Shown here piece by piece: positions 10,104 to 22,076 of a DNA stretch of 64,000 nucleotides (positions are counted from its first letter, which is position 1; each line of letters begins with the position of its first letter). Source of the stretch: Watersipora subatra (lineage: Eukaryota; Bryozoa; Gymnolaemata; Cheilostomatida; Watersiporidae); NCBI RefSeq assembly GCF_963576615.1, contig NC_088716.1, forward strand, positions 62,280,228 to 62,344,227. The letters are read 5' to 3'. The translations under genes and the position numbers were made by a program. A model generated the notes under the pieces. That model saw only the letters and a program-made list of their open reading frames with translations. It did no database searches and was not told the origin of the DNA.

Positions 10104-13100
10104 TTATACTTTTCTGTTCGGGTGAATTTTTTTCCACATAACAATGAAAAGAAGGATAGAGTTGATAAAAAGCAAAGACAGGTCATAACTACAAACATGA
10201 TATAAGGACTCAATGTACAATACTCTGGATGGTTGAGTAGAAACAGAGATAGAGATATCACCAATATAGGCATTTGCTGTGGTGAATATCGTTCCAGCTA
10301 CTTACAATGAAAAGTGATGTTTTTTTTACACAGGCAAAAAATTGCACTTTTACATATTTACTTATATGCCTATAATTCAACTAGCTATCACCAAGGTAAC
10401 CTTCAAAGCTTATCGTTGATGTTTGACAGAATTTCCACATCTGAAAGCAACTGTCATGAGCTGGCTGGCGCGTGCCTGTTCAGCTTGGGAGCACACATGT
10501 ACGCAGTGGTACCATTGCATCTCATTGCATTACTCAAACATTCCTACCTCCTTCGAATACTTTAAGCATTATTGCTAATGGAACTATTCAGTGATGAGGT
10601 ATGACAAGAATATGAGGTCGACAGGCTTCTATAATAGTTTAACATAACGAAATTTTCCAAGCAGGCAACGCGTTCACAGCTTCAAGTTTTATCATAGGAT
10701 GAAACGAATCCAAGAAGCGACCGCTGGAACAGTCAAATGAAATTAACGCATCATGTAGTATGTGCTCGTGAACCTCGCAGTTCTGGTGCCTAACCGGTTG
10801 AATTTTTTACCCTGGAATATAATTTGTAGGGAGTTAACCGATTAACATATTTTATACATACATTGTACATACTTGAAAAAAAAGATTACTAGACTATAGC
10901 TATGTCTAAATAAATCAAAACACCCAAAAGCTTTTTGACAACTAAAGCTCATAATAATAAAACCTGTTAAATATAGGAATTTGCAGGATAAAACATTTGT
11001 AGCAGTTTTTCGCAAACAATCCATCCATGCTTTCACATACCGTACATTCATACCTCAACATACAAGTGCCCCAACACACATGAAAGTCAAGATACAGGCA
11101 GAATTTTGAGCAAGAATTTCTGCCTTGACATACGGAGTAACCTTTGAGATATGAGCGAACGAACCAGTTCTCAGTGACCATTAAATGGCCAAGGATGTGG
11201 CCAAGGATGTGACCAAGGATATGACTGAGGATGTGAGAGGCTGCTTTCGAGAACAGCATCGATCAGTCTTTCTCGTCGAATCGATTTAAAAGAAAACTGT
11301 TAATAAGGTTGGCTAAAGTTATAGTGAAAACGAGGGGAAAAGTGCCAAGCTGGAAACAGATAGTAAAAATTAAGATGATGACAAGATTAAAGTTAAGTTT
11401 AGTAAAAGATTGAAACTTAGCTTCAGGTGTGTGTTTAATAAGCTGAATTCATTTAAGTTAAATTCAAAGTTTATGTTATGTTGCGTAACGTCACCAAAAG
11501 TCTAGTACAGCTAACGGGTTGCTGTCATGTCTCTCTCACACCGCCCTTAGCCACTACGACTGTCTCTCTCACACCGCCCTTAGCCACTATGACTGTCTCT
11601 CTCACACCGCCCTTAGCCACTACGACTGTCTCTCTCACACCGCCCTTAGCCACTACGACTGTCTCTCTCACACCGCCCTTAGCCACTACGACTGTCTCTC
11701 TCACACCGCCCTTAGCCACTACGACTGTCTCTCTCACACCGCCCTTAGCCACTATGACTGTCTCTCTCACACCGCCCTTAGCCACTATGACTGTCTCTCT
11801 CACACCGCCCTTAGCCACTACGACTGTCTCTCTCACACCACCCTTAGCCACTACGACTGTCTCTCTCACACCGCCCTTAGCCACTATGACTGTCTCTCTC
11901 ACACCATTAGCAACTACCGTCTGTCTCGAAGGTAAGAACTCCATACATTACTGTACATAATAATGTTACATTTCATTATGGATCATAACTACTGAATAGG
12001 TATGTGTTTCACGAATTTGTGAGCATAGGTACTGAATCACAATTGAAAACACATTTTTCCATCGTAATATCTTGTTTTAGGTGGGTTTTTCATAGTAAGG
12101 CAATGGATTAATTTGCATTTAGTTATTTTATACATGTATAGGAGATAGGGTCTTGAGACACGAGCAAATTGAAATATGAGCTCAGTTCTACAAGGCATTA
12201 AACTTGTATGTTGAGGTATGACTGTACACTTCGCGTAGTACAAATACAAATGTATATACAATTTATTAAAGATATTTTTGTAGCATATTATGGAAGCTTA
12301 CACAATTTAAATTACAGAGAAAACTGGTTATTTAAAAAATGCTTTAATCAATATTATTTGAGTTTGAGTTTTTTTGAGAAGACAGCTGAAAGAAAAAGTC
12401 CAACTTTCCTACATTAAAACAACTTAGTAGATTTTTTTCTTCTTATATCTCTACACTTGCATCTAACAAGTCAAACGCTATGGACTTCATTTCAAATGAT
12501 TCTATATTTGCTGTTTACTTTGTTTTACTTTTCCTTATAACATCATTTCATGGAAATGACATTCAAGAGTTTCAGCTAAAACACAGATGGCTCGGTTAAA
12601 CAAGCTCGTTTACTCGCTGTTCTACTAGCTAATCAACTAGTATTATTTTTATTCATCGTTCGTAGAACACGGCAGCAATGACAGCAACAGCAGACAACAG
12701 CTATAATTGAAAGTTTGATTAAAGATACTATGGAGAATGCGTGTGGAAAATTATTTAGAAAGTATCTATCATGGAGAATGTGATCAGCATTCCCTTGATC
12801 CTACTTGTTGGTATCCATGAAGTTGGAGTTATCCTTTCCATGCCATTTTGAGCGTCGTGTGACAGATGCAATAAATACATTAGCAATGATTCACAAACAA
12901 ATCAAAATTTTTAGCACACACAAAACGGGTTCGTCATAAGGTAAGCGTTCAAGCATAGTAGCCCATAAACATTGAAATAATTGTAAAGAGCTCAGGTTAT
13001 GGCTTTTGTGTCATACAAGTGGTTATTCACTATTAATGAAGCGAACTCGACTCTATTACCAAAGGATGTACTCATTATTACACAAGGAATACCAAGTAAA

Positions 13101-16100
13101 CCAAACAAGAAAATTTCTACTAAAATTTTCCTTAAAATGTGAGGAATACTCGATTAGAATCTAAAAAATGTCTCACGTGTACCATCTTGTGTACTCCTTA
13201 ATGCTAGTGTAAGGAGTTATGTACTCCATAACGCTAGTGTAAGGAGTTGTGTACTCCGTAACGCTAGTGTAAGGAGTTATGTACCCATTGACACTAGTGT
13301 AAGGAGTTATGTACCCATTGACGCTAGTGTAAGGAGTTATGTACCCATTGACGCTAGTGGAAGAAGTTATGTTCATATTGACGCTAGTGGAAAGAGTAAT
13401 GTACCCCTTCACACTGACGTAAGGAGTTATGTACCCCTTTGCTCTGGTGTAAGGAATCGCGTAAACTCATAACTCAACATATGAGCTTAATGTCAGAGCT
13501 GAGCTATGACATTAAAAACGCTCTGACACTAACGGACTGAGCTCGTTTGTCAATTTCCTCGCATCTCAAGGCACTATTTCTTATAGATATGTAATATATT
13601 TAAGTACAAATTAATCCATGAGCATACTATGCAAAAAACCTAAACAGGATATTATGGTAGGAAATTGTGTTTTGAATTGTTGTAATCAACTAAGCCTACA
13701 TGCGCTAAATGTAACAAGTACCTATTTAGTTGTATGATCTGCAATAAAATGTAACATCACTATGTACCCTACTTTATGGAGTTTTTACCTTTGAGACAGG
13801 CGTTGTAGATAATGACAGTCTAAGAGAGACTTGAGAGCAACATGTTCGGTACACTAAACTTTTGTGACGCTACGTAATAGAAACGTTGAACTTAACTTAA
13901 ATGAGTTTAGTTTACTAAACACACACTTGAAGCTGAGTTTAAATTTTTTACTAAACTTACTTTAATTTTGTCGTCTTACTTTTTATTATCTGTTTCTGGT
14001 TGGCCGCGTTTGCCTCGGGTTTACTTTAACCTTTAGCCAAACTTTTAAAAACTGATTTGAAGAGAAAGACCGAGCGATGCTGTTCTCTTTAGTGGCCTCT
14101 CGCATACTTAGCCATATAATGGCCATCGACAGCTGCCTCGTATCTTAAAGATTACTCGTATCTCAAGAAAGAAACTTGCTAGATAGTCAGCTCATATCTC
14201 GCGAAACTCACATGTTGGGGCAATCGTATGTAGAGGTATGGCTGTACCTTTTTGTGCTAGTGTGAGGAACTCTGCACCCTTTCGTGCTGGCATAAAAAAT
14301 TGTGTACTCCTTTATGCTGTAGCAAAAAATTGTGTGCCCCCTTCACCTTGGCGTAAGATATTATGTACCCCTTCGCAGTGGTGTGAGGAGTTGTGTACTC
14401 TTTTTTGCTAGCATTAAAAATCGCTTACTCATTCGCGCTGGTGCAAGGAATCGGGTACCTTTTCCTGAAGTCACAAGGAATCTGAAAGCACTTTAGTCAA
14501 GCTAACTTCATGTCAAGGTAGGATAGAGCGAGCCGTCTGTTTGCGAGAGACATGTCTGTAATAACTGTGATATACAGCGCATGTATCCTAAGATGAGAAT
14601 AAAGTGTTCAAAGATCTGGATTTAAACTCACCATTATCATTTATAAGCTGAATTATGGCAGTGGCAATGACCTTGACACCTTCACAGCTCTCTATGATGA
14701 GGTCACTGTGAATCTTGTCTGCGCTCGATTGCTCATTGAAGTGAGTATTTGGATTAATATTGTCAGATGTAGGGATAACCTTGAACTTCTTGAACGTGGA
14801 GGAATCAATTGGGCTGTGCTACACATAAACACGTAATCCTAATGCTCATGAGTGTCAACACCGCAAATAGATGGATTCCATATCGCCATTTATGCTAAGC
14901 CATAGCTTATAGAACTCTAGCTATGACAATAAGGCCAGCCCTGCCATAGCTTATAGGACCCTGGCTACGACATTAAGGCCAGCTCTACCATAGCTTATAG
15001 CAACCTGGCTACGAAATTAAGGCCAGCTCTACCACAGCTAACCTTTATGAGGCATGTAACACAGACGAGCGACAGTAGAGTGGCCTCATCATACATCATG
15101 TATAACTTATCAAAAATCATTGTGGAGCAAATCGATAGCGTCATACAAATAACATGTTATATAAAAACAAAATAAACATTTCTAAAAACTATTTCATGAA
15201 CTCATAAAATTGTGAAAGTATAAAAGGAAGAGTGTGACTCGCTTTGTTTGTTATAAAGATTATAGGGAATTTATGTGGATGAGCAGACAACTTCAAAACT
15301 GACCAACTAGCTCTACATGTCCATGTATTTATAATCTTTTTTTAACAATACAATAATATAAAGGGTGTTTGACAGATTGCCAACTGTATAAGCCAATTTT
15401 TTGAGCTTAACTTTTTAGGAGTTCTCCATATTCAGACAACTGTTCATAGTGATATCAGTACTGATATAGTGAAGTATCAGACAGCAACTATTGTCCACTG
15501 TCCATCAGTACAGAGAGTTATAGTATCAGACAGCAACTATTGTCCACCGTCCATCAGTACAGATAATTATAGTATCAGACAAAGCAACTATTTCCCACTG
15601 TCCACCAGTACAGATAGTTATAGTATCAGACACAGCAACTATTATCCACTGTCAATCAGTACAGATAGTTGTAGTATCAGACAAAGCAACTATTGCCCAC
15701 TGTCCACCAGTACTGATATAGTGATAGGACCAACCTGAAATGTCAGAAGCGCTGCATTCATCTCGAGCTCATCTGCCTTGCTAGCAAATAGACTGGTATT
15801 GCTGAGGGACACTACGAGACATCTTGAGGTTGTAAGGAACTTGAAGGCTGCTTCTTTCTAGGTAGAGAAGGAAGCCCGAGATCTTATTAGCTTATGCATC
15901 CTTACACAACTCAGCATATGCTTTCACAGCGAAGATGCACCTGTTTGTGAGGCATGCTATTCCATCACATGGTATGTTAAATAGCAAGCTCTAGCTACCT
16001 GCTTCAGCTGAAACCTACAACTCTAGTTTGCCACTTTATAGGATTATTAAAGAATACAGTTGATAAGCCTAGTTGTCTATACCAAGATAATGTGATAAGA

Positions 16101-19100
16101 TAAGCCCACTTTGAGTATGAATGGATAGACTATCAGTAGTAGTAGTAATATGAACGTATAAACTACTAGTAGTAATAATATGAACATATAAACTACTACT
16201 AGTAGTAATATAAACATATAAACTACTAGTAGTAATATGAACATATAAACTACTAGTAGTAATATGAACATATAAACTACTACTACTAGTAATATGAACG
16301 TATAAACTACTAGTAGTAATATGAACATATAAATTACTAGTAGTAATATGAACATATCAACTACTAGTAGTAATATGAACGTATAAACTACTAGTAGTAG
16401 TAATATGAACATATAAACTACTAGTAGTAATATGAACATATAAACTACTACTACTAGTAATATGAACGTATAAACTACTAGTAGTAATATGAACATATAA
16501 ATTACTAGTAGTAATATGAACATATCAACTACTAGTAATAATATGAACATATAAACTACTACTAGTAGTAATATAAACATATAAACTACTAGTAGTAATA
16601 TGAACGTATAAACTACTAGTAGTAATATGAACATATAAACTGCAACACAAATAGACTTGATACAGAAATGTATCAGCATGTAATATGTTAGCATTGCATC
16701 AAACTTGACACTGCTTGTATACTCACTGTATTATAATCAATGAGTACAGTAAGTTTGGGGGAATTCACATAGCCAAAGCCCATCGACACATCGACCTGCA
16801 CTGATTCACTGCCACCACAAGAGTCTATCATCCATTTCTTCTCCTCATGTGCTGTATTGAAACCTCCTTGCTAAGTGGTAAAAGACGGACAAACAGTGTG
16901 AGACAAATATCTACTAAAGACATAAATGTGCACTTAACTAACTTCTAGAAACTTCTACATTGGTCTCACACTTGCCTTCCAAACTTCTTGCTCACATTTG
17001 ATATAAGTCACCCGGATTAAATTTGTTTAATAAAGCTCCATCCTAACGTTATTTGATATTTACTATCTGTCAGCCGCAATCAGCAAAGAAAAATTTAATA
17101 TAAAACTCACAAGCTTTTAAGATAGGACTTAAAAAATTTGAACAAGCAATAGCTACAACCAGTTGGATAGGTCTTCACAAAAACTTGGGCGGTTTGTGTC
17201 ACAGATTGATATTGCAGTTCACTACCTAGTTACAGATCTATTTCTTCGCACAATTGCTGAAACAGACCTGTTCATTCCATTTTTATGACATCAACAGTTT
17301 GATTAAATATTGATTCCAACTATGGCAAGTAAGAAAATGCGCAAAGTTTCAAATACACCGTATTTAAATCTTTGTCTCTATTTTAGCTGATTTGAGCTAT
17401 CAAGTTTTTAGCCTCTCTTTATGACCTTAGTGACTACGAGAGTACAAAAATTAGCGTCAGAAGATAAAAGGCGCAAATTTAATTTGTGTATAATCACAGG
17501 GAATGTACAGAAAGCACCAGGTTTAGGTGGTTTGTGTATAATCACAGGGAATGTACAGAAAGCACCAGGTTTAGGTGGTTTGTGTATAATCACAGGGAAT
17601 GTACAGAAAGCACCAGGTTTAGGTGGTTTTGGATTCCCTATATGCCCACTCCAGAATAGAACATATGTGGAGGGTCCATCATTGAATGAGGGTATGCCAT
17701 AAGCAATTTTTTATGCCTGCTTGTCTAGACATGGGAGTTATCCTCCATATACCACTTCCGGTAATAAGAGTTTGACATGGTACCATAGTCACTCTATTGA
17801 TTAGAGGATGACTCACGAACAAATCTAATTTACAATTTTTTTATGCTGTATAAGGAAACGTGCCCTTAGCCACTGCTCAGCTGTAACATACCACCATGTA
17901 CCTCCACTTAAAACAGTGCAGTACTTCCTACAAAGCTAAGAGAGGCGAGCTGCTTGAACCTGTATGCGTAATGTATGCAAATACCTCTAGGCACAGAGAA
18001 ATCAAAAGCAGCTTCACAGAATGCAGCTGGTTTGATTATAATAAAACTGTTATGTAGAGCATTCAAGAGAGCATCAAACACCACGTCTCCGGCTAGTCAT
18101 AAAATTGGGTGTTACAAGTGAATGCTAGGAGTTGTCTCAACTACTAGTCTCAACTATTAGGCTACTATTATTCAAACTGTAAACGCCATAGGCAGTGGGT
18201 CAGTACAGGTCATACTGATGCCTGAACACTAATAAAGTTAGGTAGCATGTGACTTGACTTTGAGCCATCACAAACTTATTAAAGTTTGTCAATGTTTTTT
18301 ACCAAATCCGCCAATGAAAGTTGTTAAGTATTCTAAGAAGGAAACATGTATGTGGTTTTTAGTGATATGAGTGTGTATGAGGTATTTAATTTCTTATTTT
18401 AACTTTTATTATTCTTTGATACATGCAAGTTTCGATATTTGGCCTTCAATTTGATTAAGACTTACGTGTATTACATTTTGACATAAAAAGTTATGTTGAG
18501 TGATAAAATGCATTAAAATAGGATTAAAACTTCAGTTATACGAGCGGATTTCTGCCGAGTTGTTTACTTTTTCATTGCTACTTTTATTTAAGTTTTTATA
18601 TTCAGCTCTTAAATTTAGTAAAATTCTTAATGCTTTGTGCCGAGTTTACTGGGAAGTTTGAATGTGCTTCAGAATCATAAAAAAAATTTTGTCGTTGTAA
18701 TTTGAGAACAATTACACGTAGTTACTGAAGTTTTTATTCCAGCCCTATGCTGACGCGGTACAAATATTTAGCGGGTTTTTATTGAAGTTAGTTGTATGAC
18801 ATCATCAATAACTTTAAGTGTTGTATTTGCGGCTGAATAGAATAGCCAGCTGGAAAGCGGAGAAATTCACCTATAGACTAATAGCAAAAAGCTGCCTTAT
18901 AAATTAAAGAATGACAGGGAGCACGACTTTCTCTTCTAACAAATGGCGACCAACTAATGATACACTCGCTTGATAGCATTCTTGATGACAACTCGCTTGT
19001 AGAGCACCACAAAAATTATTTTTGCACTTTGAATACTTACTGGAGAGCTCCATTTTAAATCTTCCTAATATATTATTATAATTGAATATATACAATACAA

Positions 19101-19632
19101 ATACGATATTGAATAATTGCACTGTAACTAGACTCTGATGGCATGACACAGTTTATAAAAGAAATACTACTTTATTTTTTGGTATCTGTTTAGATAGACA
19201 GAATTCTGGAAGACCTAAATATTGCTTAATAGAATACATGTATATAGTGGTCACAGGCTCTAATTATGCACATGTATGATGACTACTTCTTATTGGTTGG
19301 TGTGGAGTAGTTCCTTGAGATGAATAATTTCTGAGCTATTCGTTACTGCTTCTTACTTTGTGAGGTATCACCTGCTCTCTGTTGTCAAATTGTGTATAGC
19401 TAGTTATTCAGTCTCACATCACCTACCACTGCCTCTGTACTATATTCCATTCAAGCAAAGGCTGCTATAGCACTAGATGAGACTGTTACCGAGACTCCAG
19501 TCGCTGTCTTCAGTCTAATCAGCAATTTTCCATGCCACTCAAGAGACAAATAGCTAATCAGAGAAACTAAAAGAATAAGTTTCTTACCGCTCTGACAGCA
19601 CCAAGGACAATGAGAAAGAGAAAGACATTCAT
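10104..19632 (-). CDS. Unrecognised type I membrane protein gene, 6 exons found plus one unresolved
   Basis: Exons, in order: 19632-19588, 19064-19041, [one not placed], 18092-17985, 16866-16727, 14818-14632, 10276-10104 (stop). Exon 1 encodes a 15-residue signal peptide (MNVFLFLIVLGAVRA) ending in a GTAAGA donor. Exon 2 is a 24-base microexon (EDLKWSSP) with a GTAAGT donor. The last four exons join in matching phases (1, 0, 1). The ectodomain contains a few Cys (PAAFCEAAFDFS, WMIDSCGGSES, LIIESCEGVKV). The last exon has a luminal part with one Cys, a TM helix (LSLLFINSILLFIVMW) and a basic tail KKIHPNRKV. Exon 2 ends in phase 0 while 18092 needs phase 1, so one exon is missing between 18093 and 19040. 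Introns carry MITEs and minisatellites. I do not recognise the family; about 240 residues is expected. The phase agreement across four junctions and the signal/TM layout make the gene real. Confidence 0.72.
10277..11044. other. Intron sequence of the minus-strand gene, first part
   Basis: This lies in the large last intron (10277-14631). The plus-strand frame at 10314-10565 has no domain and overlaps the intron antisense. No element with clear ends is seen. Confidence 0.45.
11181..11235. repeat. 12-bp tandem repeat, about 4 units
   Basis: The unit 'ggccaaggatgt' is repeated with small changes just inside the left part of element G copy 1. Confidence 0.8.
11526..11912. repeat. 33-bp minisatellite, about 11-12 units
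   Basis: The unit is close to 'ctctctcacaccgcccttag' plus 'ccactacgactgt'. Units are nearly identical, which suggests recent expansion. As 33 is divisible by 3, frames on both strands stay open (VSLTPPLATTT, CLSHTALSHYD repeats); I treat these as artefacts of the period. Confidence 0.93.
12227..13183. other. Intron sequence, no feature seen
   Basis: AT-rich. Minus-strand text near 12780-12870 looks briefly codon-like, but no acceptor fits, so I do not call an exon. Confidence 0.4.
13184..14480. repeat. 30-bp minisatellite split by a MITE
   Basis: From about 13184 to 13460 the unit 'gctagtgtaaggagttatgt' plus 'acccattgac' repeats some nine times. The same repeat, more diverged ('gctagtgtgaggaactctgc'), resumes at about 14250 and runs to 14480. 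The gap between them is element G copy 2, so one older array was interrupted by insertion. Confidence 0.85.
13464..14244. mobile_element. Element G copy 2: TA-target MITE inside the 30-bp array
   Basis: The ends 'aactcataactcaacatatg' and 'gtatgtagaggtatggctg' resemble those of element G copy 1, and both sides carry TA (13462-13463 and 14245-14246). Internal sequence (for example 'agtttactaaacacacactt') is shared with the 36278-37154 element. Confidence 0.75.
14898..15040. repeat. 45-bp tandem repeat, 3 units
   Basis: Each unit carries 'catagcttatag' then 'ctggctacgacattaaggcc'. It lies within an intron of the minus-strand gene. Confidence 0.85.
15041..15461. other. Intron sequence, no feature seen
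   Basis: AT-rich sequence between two tandem arrays, without an open frame or repeat that I can define. Confidence 0.4.
15462..15722. repeat. About 50-bp tandem repeat, 5 units
   Basis: The words 'agtatcagacagcaactatt' and 'ccactgtccatcagtacaga' recur about five times. The open frame 15469-15738 is a by-product. Confidence 0.88.
15723..16133. other. Intron sequence, no feature seen
   Basis: Complex unique sequence. No exon with matching phase for the minus-strand gene was found here. Confidence 0.4.
16134..16641. repeat. 27-bp (and 30-bp variant) tandem repeat, about 19 units
   Basis: The unit is close to 'tatgaacatataaactacta' plus 'gtagtaa'. Each unit has the palindrome 'ctactagtag'; some have extra 'agt' or 'act' triplets. 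The 205-codon minus frame (FILLLVVY repeats) is a by-product of the 3-fold period, not a membrane protein. Confidence 0.93.
16867..17482. other. Intron sequence, no feature seen
   Basis: AT-rich intron of the minus-strand gene with no defined element. Confidence 0.4.
17483..17627. repeat. 48-bp tandem repeat, 3 units
   Basis: Three almost identical units containing 'ataatcacagggaatgtaca' and 'gaaagcaccaggtttaggtg'. A frame of period 16 residues stays open (17421-17702 +) but has no start or splice support. Confidence 0.9.
18093..19040. other. Intron sequence that should hide one missing exon
   Basis: The minus-strand gene needs an exon here that enters in phase 0 and leaves in phase 1. A weak candidate begins after the acceptor 'cattag' near 18230 (TGT TCA GGC ATC A then GTATGA). 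It is too short and poorly supported to call. Confidence 0.3.
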
Positions 19633-20938
19633 CCTTATTTTGAATTCTATAAACTTAAGAGTCAATGTAAGAGCAGTTCTTTAAAGTGCTATCTATGGGA
19701 ACTGACAGATGTAAGATTGTGATGATATAGGTTGAGCAGATAACTAACACCAATAAACACCAATAAAAGTTTTTCACCCAAACTGAAATTATCTGCATTA
19801 TATTTTAGATAGTACTGATAAAGGCAGCAAATATGCAGAATATTAATTTCATCTGTTGACGAGCGACATGCAAAATCGTAAGCTATATATGAATTACGGT
19901 ATGATTTACTGGTATCAAGTGACAAGCAATAGTCTTTGGACAATTGCTATGCGAGGCCTATCTCAACATCGGAGCCATCTCAACCTCGGAACATGAATTC
20001 TTTTTCCTAAAAGGATAAGTGATAAGAACACGAGTTGAAGGTTGAAATCTGTCTAAATTATTTTATAGGATCAATGAAGTCAAGTTAAAACATAACCGGC
20101 AGCCGTGGAAATAGAGAGCTGCAAAAGCAATTAAGACATGCTTTTTCATGAGCAACCAAAGTTTACCTTCTCATCACAACATATATCAAAGCTTGACAAT
20201 TGCACCATTATAATGGCAATGCAAATCTGTATCAAATTTAAATGCCTGTTATAGTCCCTGCACTGTATTTATAGCCATTGCTACACTGGCTGTTTGGCAA
20301 AAGGCAGCTTGCTGACGATTTAGTGGTTGCACATACCAGATACCCTCCTGTTTGGCATAGTTTACCAATACAGTAGATGCTCATATAATGTAAACTATCT
20401 ATAACGCAAAATTCACTTGGTGTAAAGATTTTATGCAAAGTTTTTATATCATATTGCGTAGGAGAATCCATGTAATGTAAAGCGTCGAACAGGTGCAAGT
20501 TCTCAAATTTGTTTTGATTAGTGAAGCAGTAGGCCTATCTAAAGCAGCATCGCCCAGCATGCTACAAACTTTCTAACGCCTAGCTCACACAATGACTTAC
20601 CCAAAATATAAAACAAAAATAGGGTATATACATATATTTGCATAATTCAGGTTGGGATGGTTGATAGATGACAAGCTCACTTACACTTATCTCCTGCTCA
20701 GTTAGAATTTTATGTCTTTTTATGTTACTATTAAACCAACAGTATTATATTGTAACTATTAAATGATATAACAAGTTGGATGTGTTACAAGAATTTAAAC
20801 ATTCTAAACAATAATACTTGAAATTGCCTTAATAAGCTGACCTGACCCCCCACATCTCAAGTATCCACTAGTTTGTTTCCTTTGCCTACTCATTTCAGTA
20901 CCAGGAAGGCTGATAGTCGTAACATTACAATTGTAGCC
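19633..20938. other. Spacer upstream of the minus-strand gene
   Basis: This holds the presumed promoter and 5' UTR of the gene starting at 19632. Open frames at 19689-19943 and 20238-20498 (minus) have no domain, signal or splice support. Confidence 0.4.
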
Positions 20939-21720
20939 AGGCCCGTATTCCCTGGGGCGGCTGGCCAGCTGAGCCGCCCCAACTTTTTGGGAATTTCTCA
21001 CGGCTAAGTACAGTCAAACTCGGATAACTCACCCTCGGATAAAATGTAACCTTTCATCTCAAACACAAGGTTAACTCGAACGGATTTGTTTGGTCAGTTC
21101 CAACGCAATGATAAATTGCTTCAGATAACTCGGCCTCAACATCATTTATTCGAAAAGTTATTTGCCCAACGGCCATGAACACGGTTTTCATCGCTGTAGA
21201 ATATCACTTCATTCCAAGCCATAGAGACAAACATAAACTTTTAGTAGTTCTTAGGCGTCATTATTATCATCATCAGCGGCAAAATACTCTTGTTAACGAC
21301 TTTTATAAAGGTTTGCAAAAGATCAAGCTTTACTAAACACCCACTTGGCCATGTCCCATCGAAAGCGTGGAAACCTCCAAATGAACTTAAAATAAAATCC
21401 GCAAAATTGATCTTTGTTAAAATGCTCAAAAGAAAAAGATGTCTTTTTTCTGAGCGTTTTAACAGCAGTCAAGTTTTGCCTATTTTAATTTAAAAACGTC
21501 TCGTCAGTCACATCACCTAAAACAAAACAAATCTCAAAAAATTGAAAAATGTTGATACTTTCCGATGAAAATTTTTAAAACTTCACATGAGAGGCCCGGC
21601 TGAGGCCCTACATGAGAAAAACCTGTTGAGGGCTTACACCGCCCCTCCACACCCCTAGGTGTTCATAACTAGTCGCCTAACATTAGCCGCCCCAACTTGC
21701 TACCAGTGAATACAGGTCTG
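20939..21720. mobile_element. Element D: degenerate inverted-repeat element hosting element A copy 2
   Basis: The left text 'caggcccgtattccctgggg' plus 'cggct' has a degenerate inverted partner at about 21685-21720 ('gccgccccaacttgctacca', 'gaatacaggtctg'). Element A copy 2 sits between them, starting at a TA. Boundaries are approximate. Confidence 0.5.
21011..21595. mobile_element. Element A copy 2, right end lost
   Basis: It starts 'cagtcaaactcggataactc' after TA (21009-21010). It stays alignable to 4424-5125 throughout (for example 'gtagttcttaggcgtcatta'), then loses similarity before the expected right inverted repeat. It is a truncated MITE. Confidence 0.75.
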
Positions 21721-22076
21721 ATTGTAGCACTGGCAAAAGGGAATGCAAATGTACATGTTTGTATTAAAACCATAGTATCTTTGTTACGAAGTGGTTTGCT
21801 GCAGCTAAGGAATGCTGAAATGCAAAAGGGGAGATGAGAGACTCATGCTATACATGCCTTTGACAAGTTTACCCTTATAGCTTGCGACAAAGTGGTAAAA
21901 AGTTTCAATGTGAACTAATGCATTCATGCTATGCAACAATCAGACTGCACGCTCATACCAGAATAGAGCACAACAATTTCAATAGTACAGCACCATTAAA
22001 GAGAAGAAACCTTAAGGCTCCATTGTAGCAATATTATCAGCAGGGCTGATTGGCAACACGAGCAAGAGAAAAGATG
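21721..22076. other. Spacer
   Basis: No gene, array or element ends seen. Confidence 0.4.

Larger units (their letters stand above)
11045..12224. mobile_element. Element G copy 1: TA-target MITE containing a minisatellite
   Basis: The left end 'cattcatacctcaacataca' and the right end 'tgtatgttgaggtatgactg' are inverted repeats, each flanked by TA (11043-11044 and 12225-12226). Internal text such as 'gtgtgtttaataagctgaat' matches elements at 13464-14244 and 36278-37154 on the opposite strand. There is no transposase frame. Confidence 0.8.

Noticed and set aside
11478-11960. Long overlapping frames on both strands (VSLTPPLATTT and similar repeats) as a secreted repeat protein
   Set aside because: The 33-bp period keeps several frames open on both strands; no signal peptide, splice sites or flanking coding sequence.
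12780-12870. Minus-strand exon
   Set aside because: Codon-like text, but no acceptor AG in a suitable place and no phase link to neighbouring exons.
16077-16694. 205-codon minus frame of hydrophobic repeats as a multi-pass membrane protein
   Set aside because: It is wholly the 27/30-bp satellite translated; codon-length period explains the openness.
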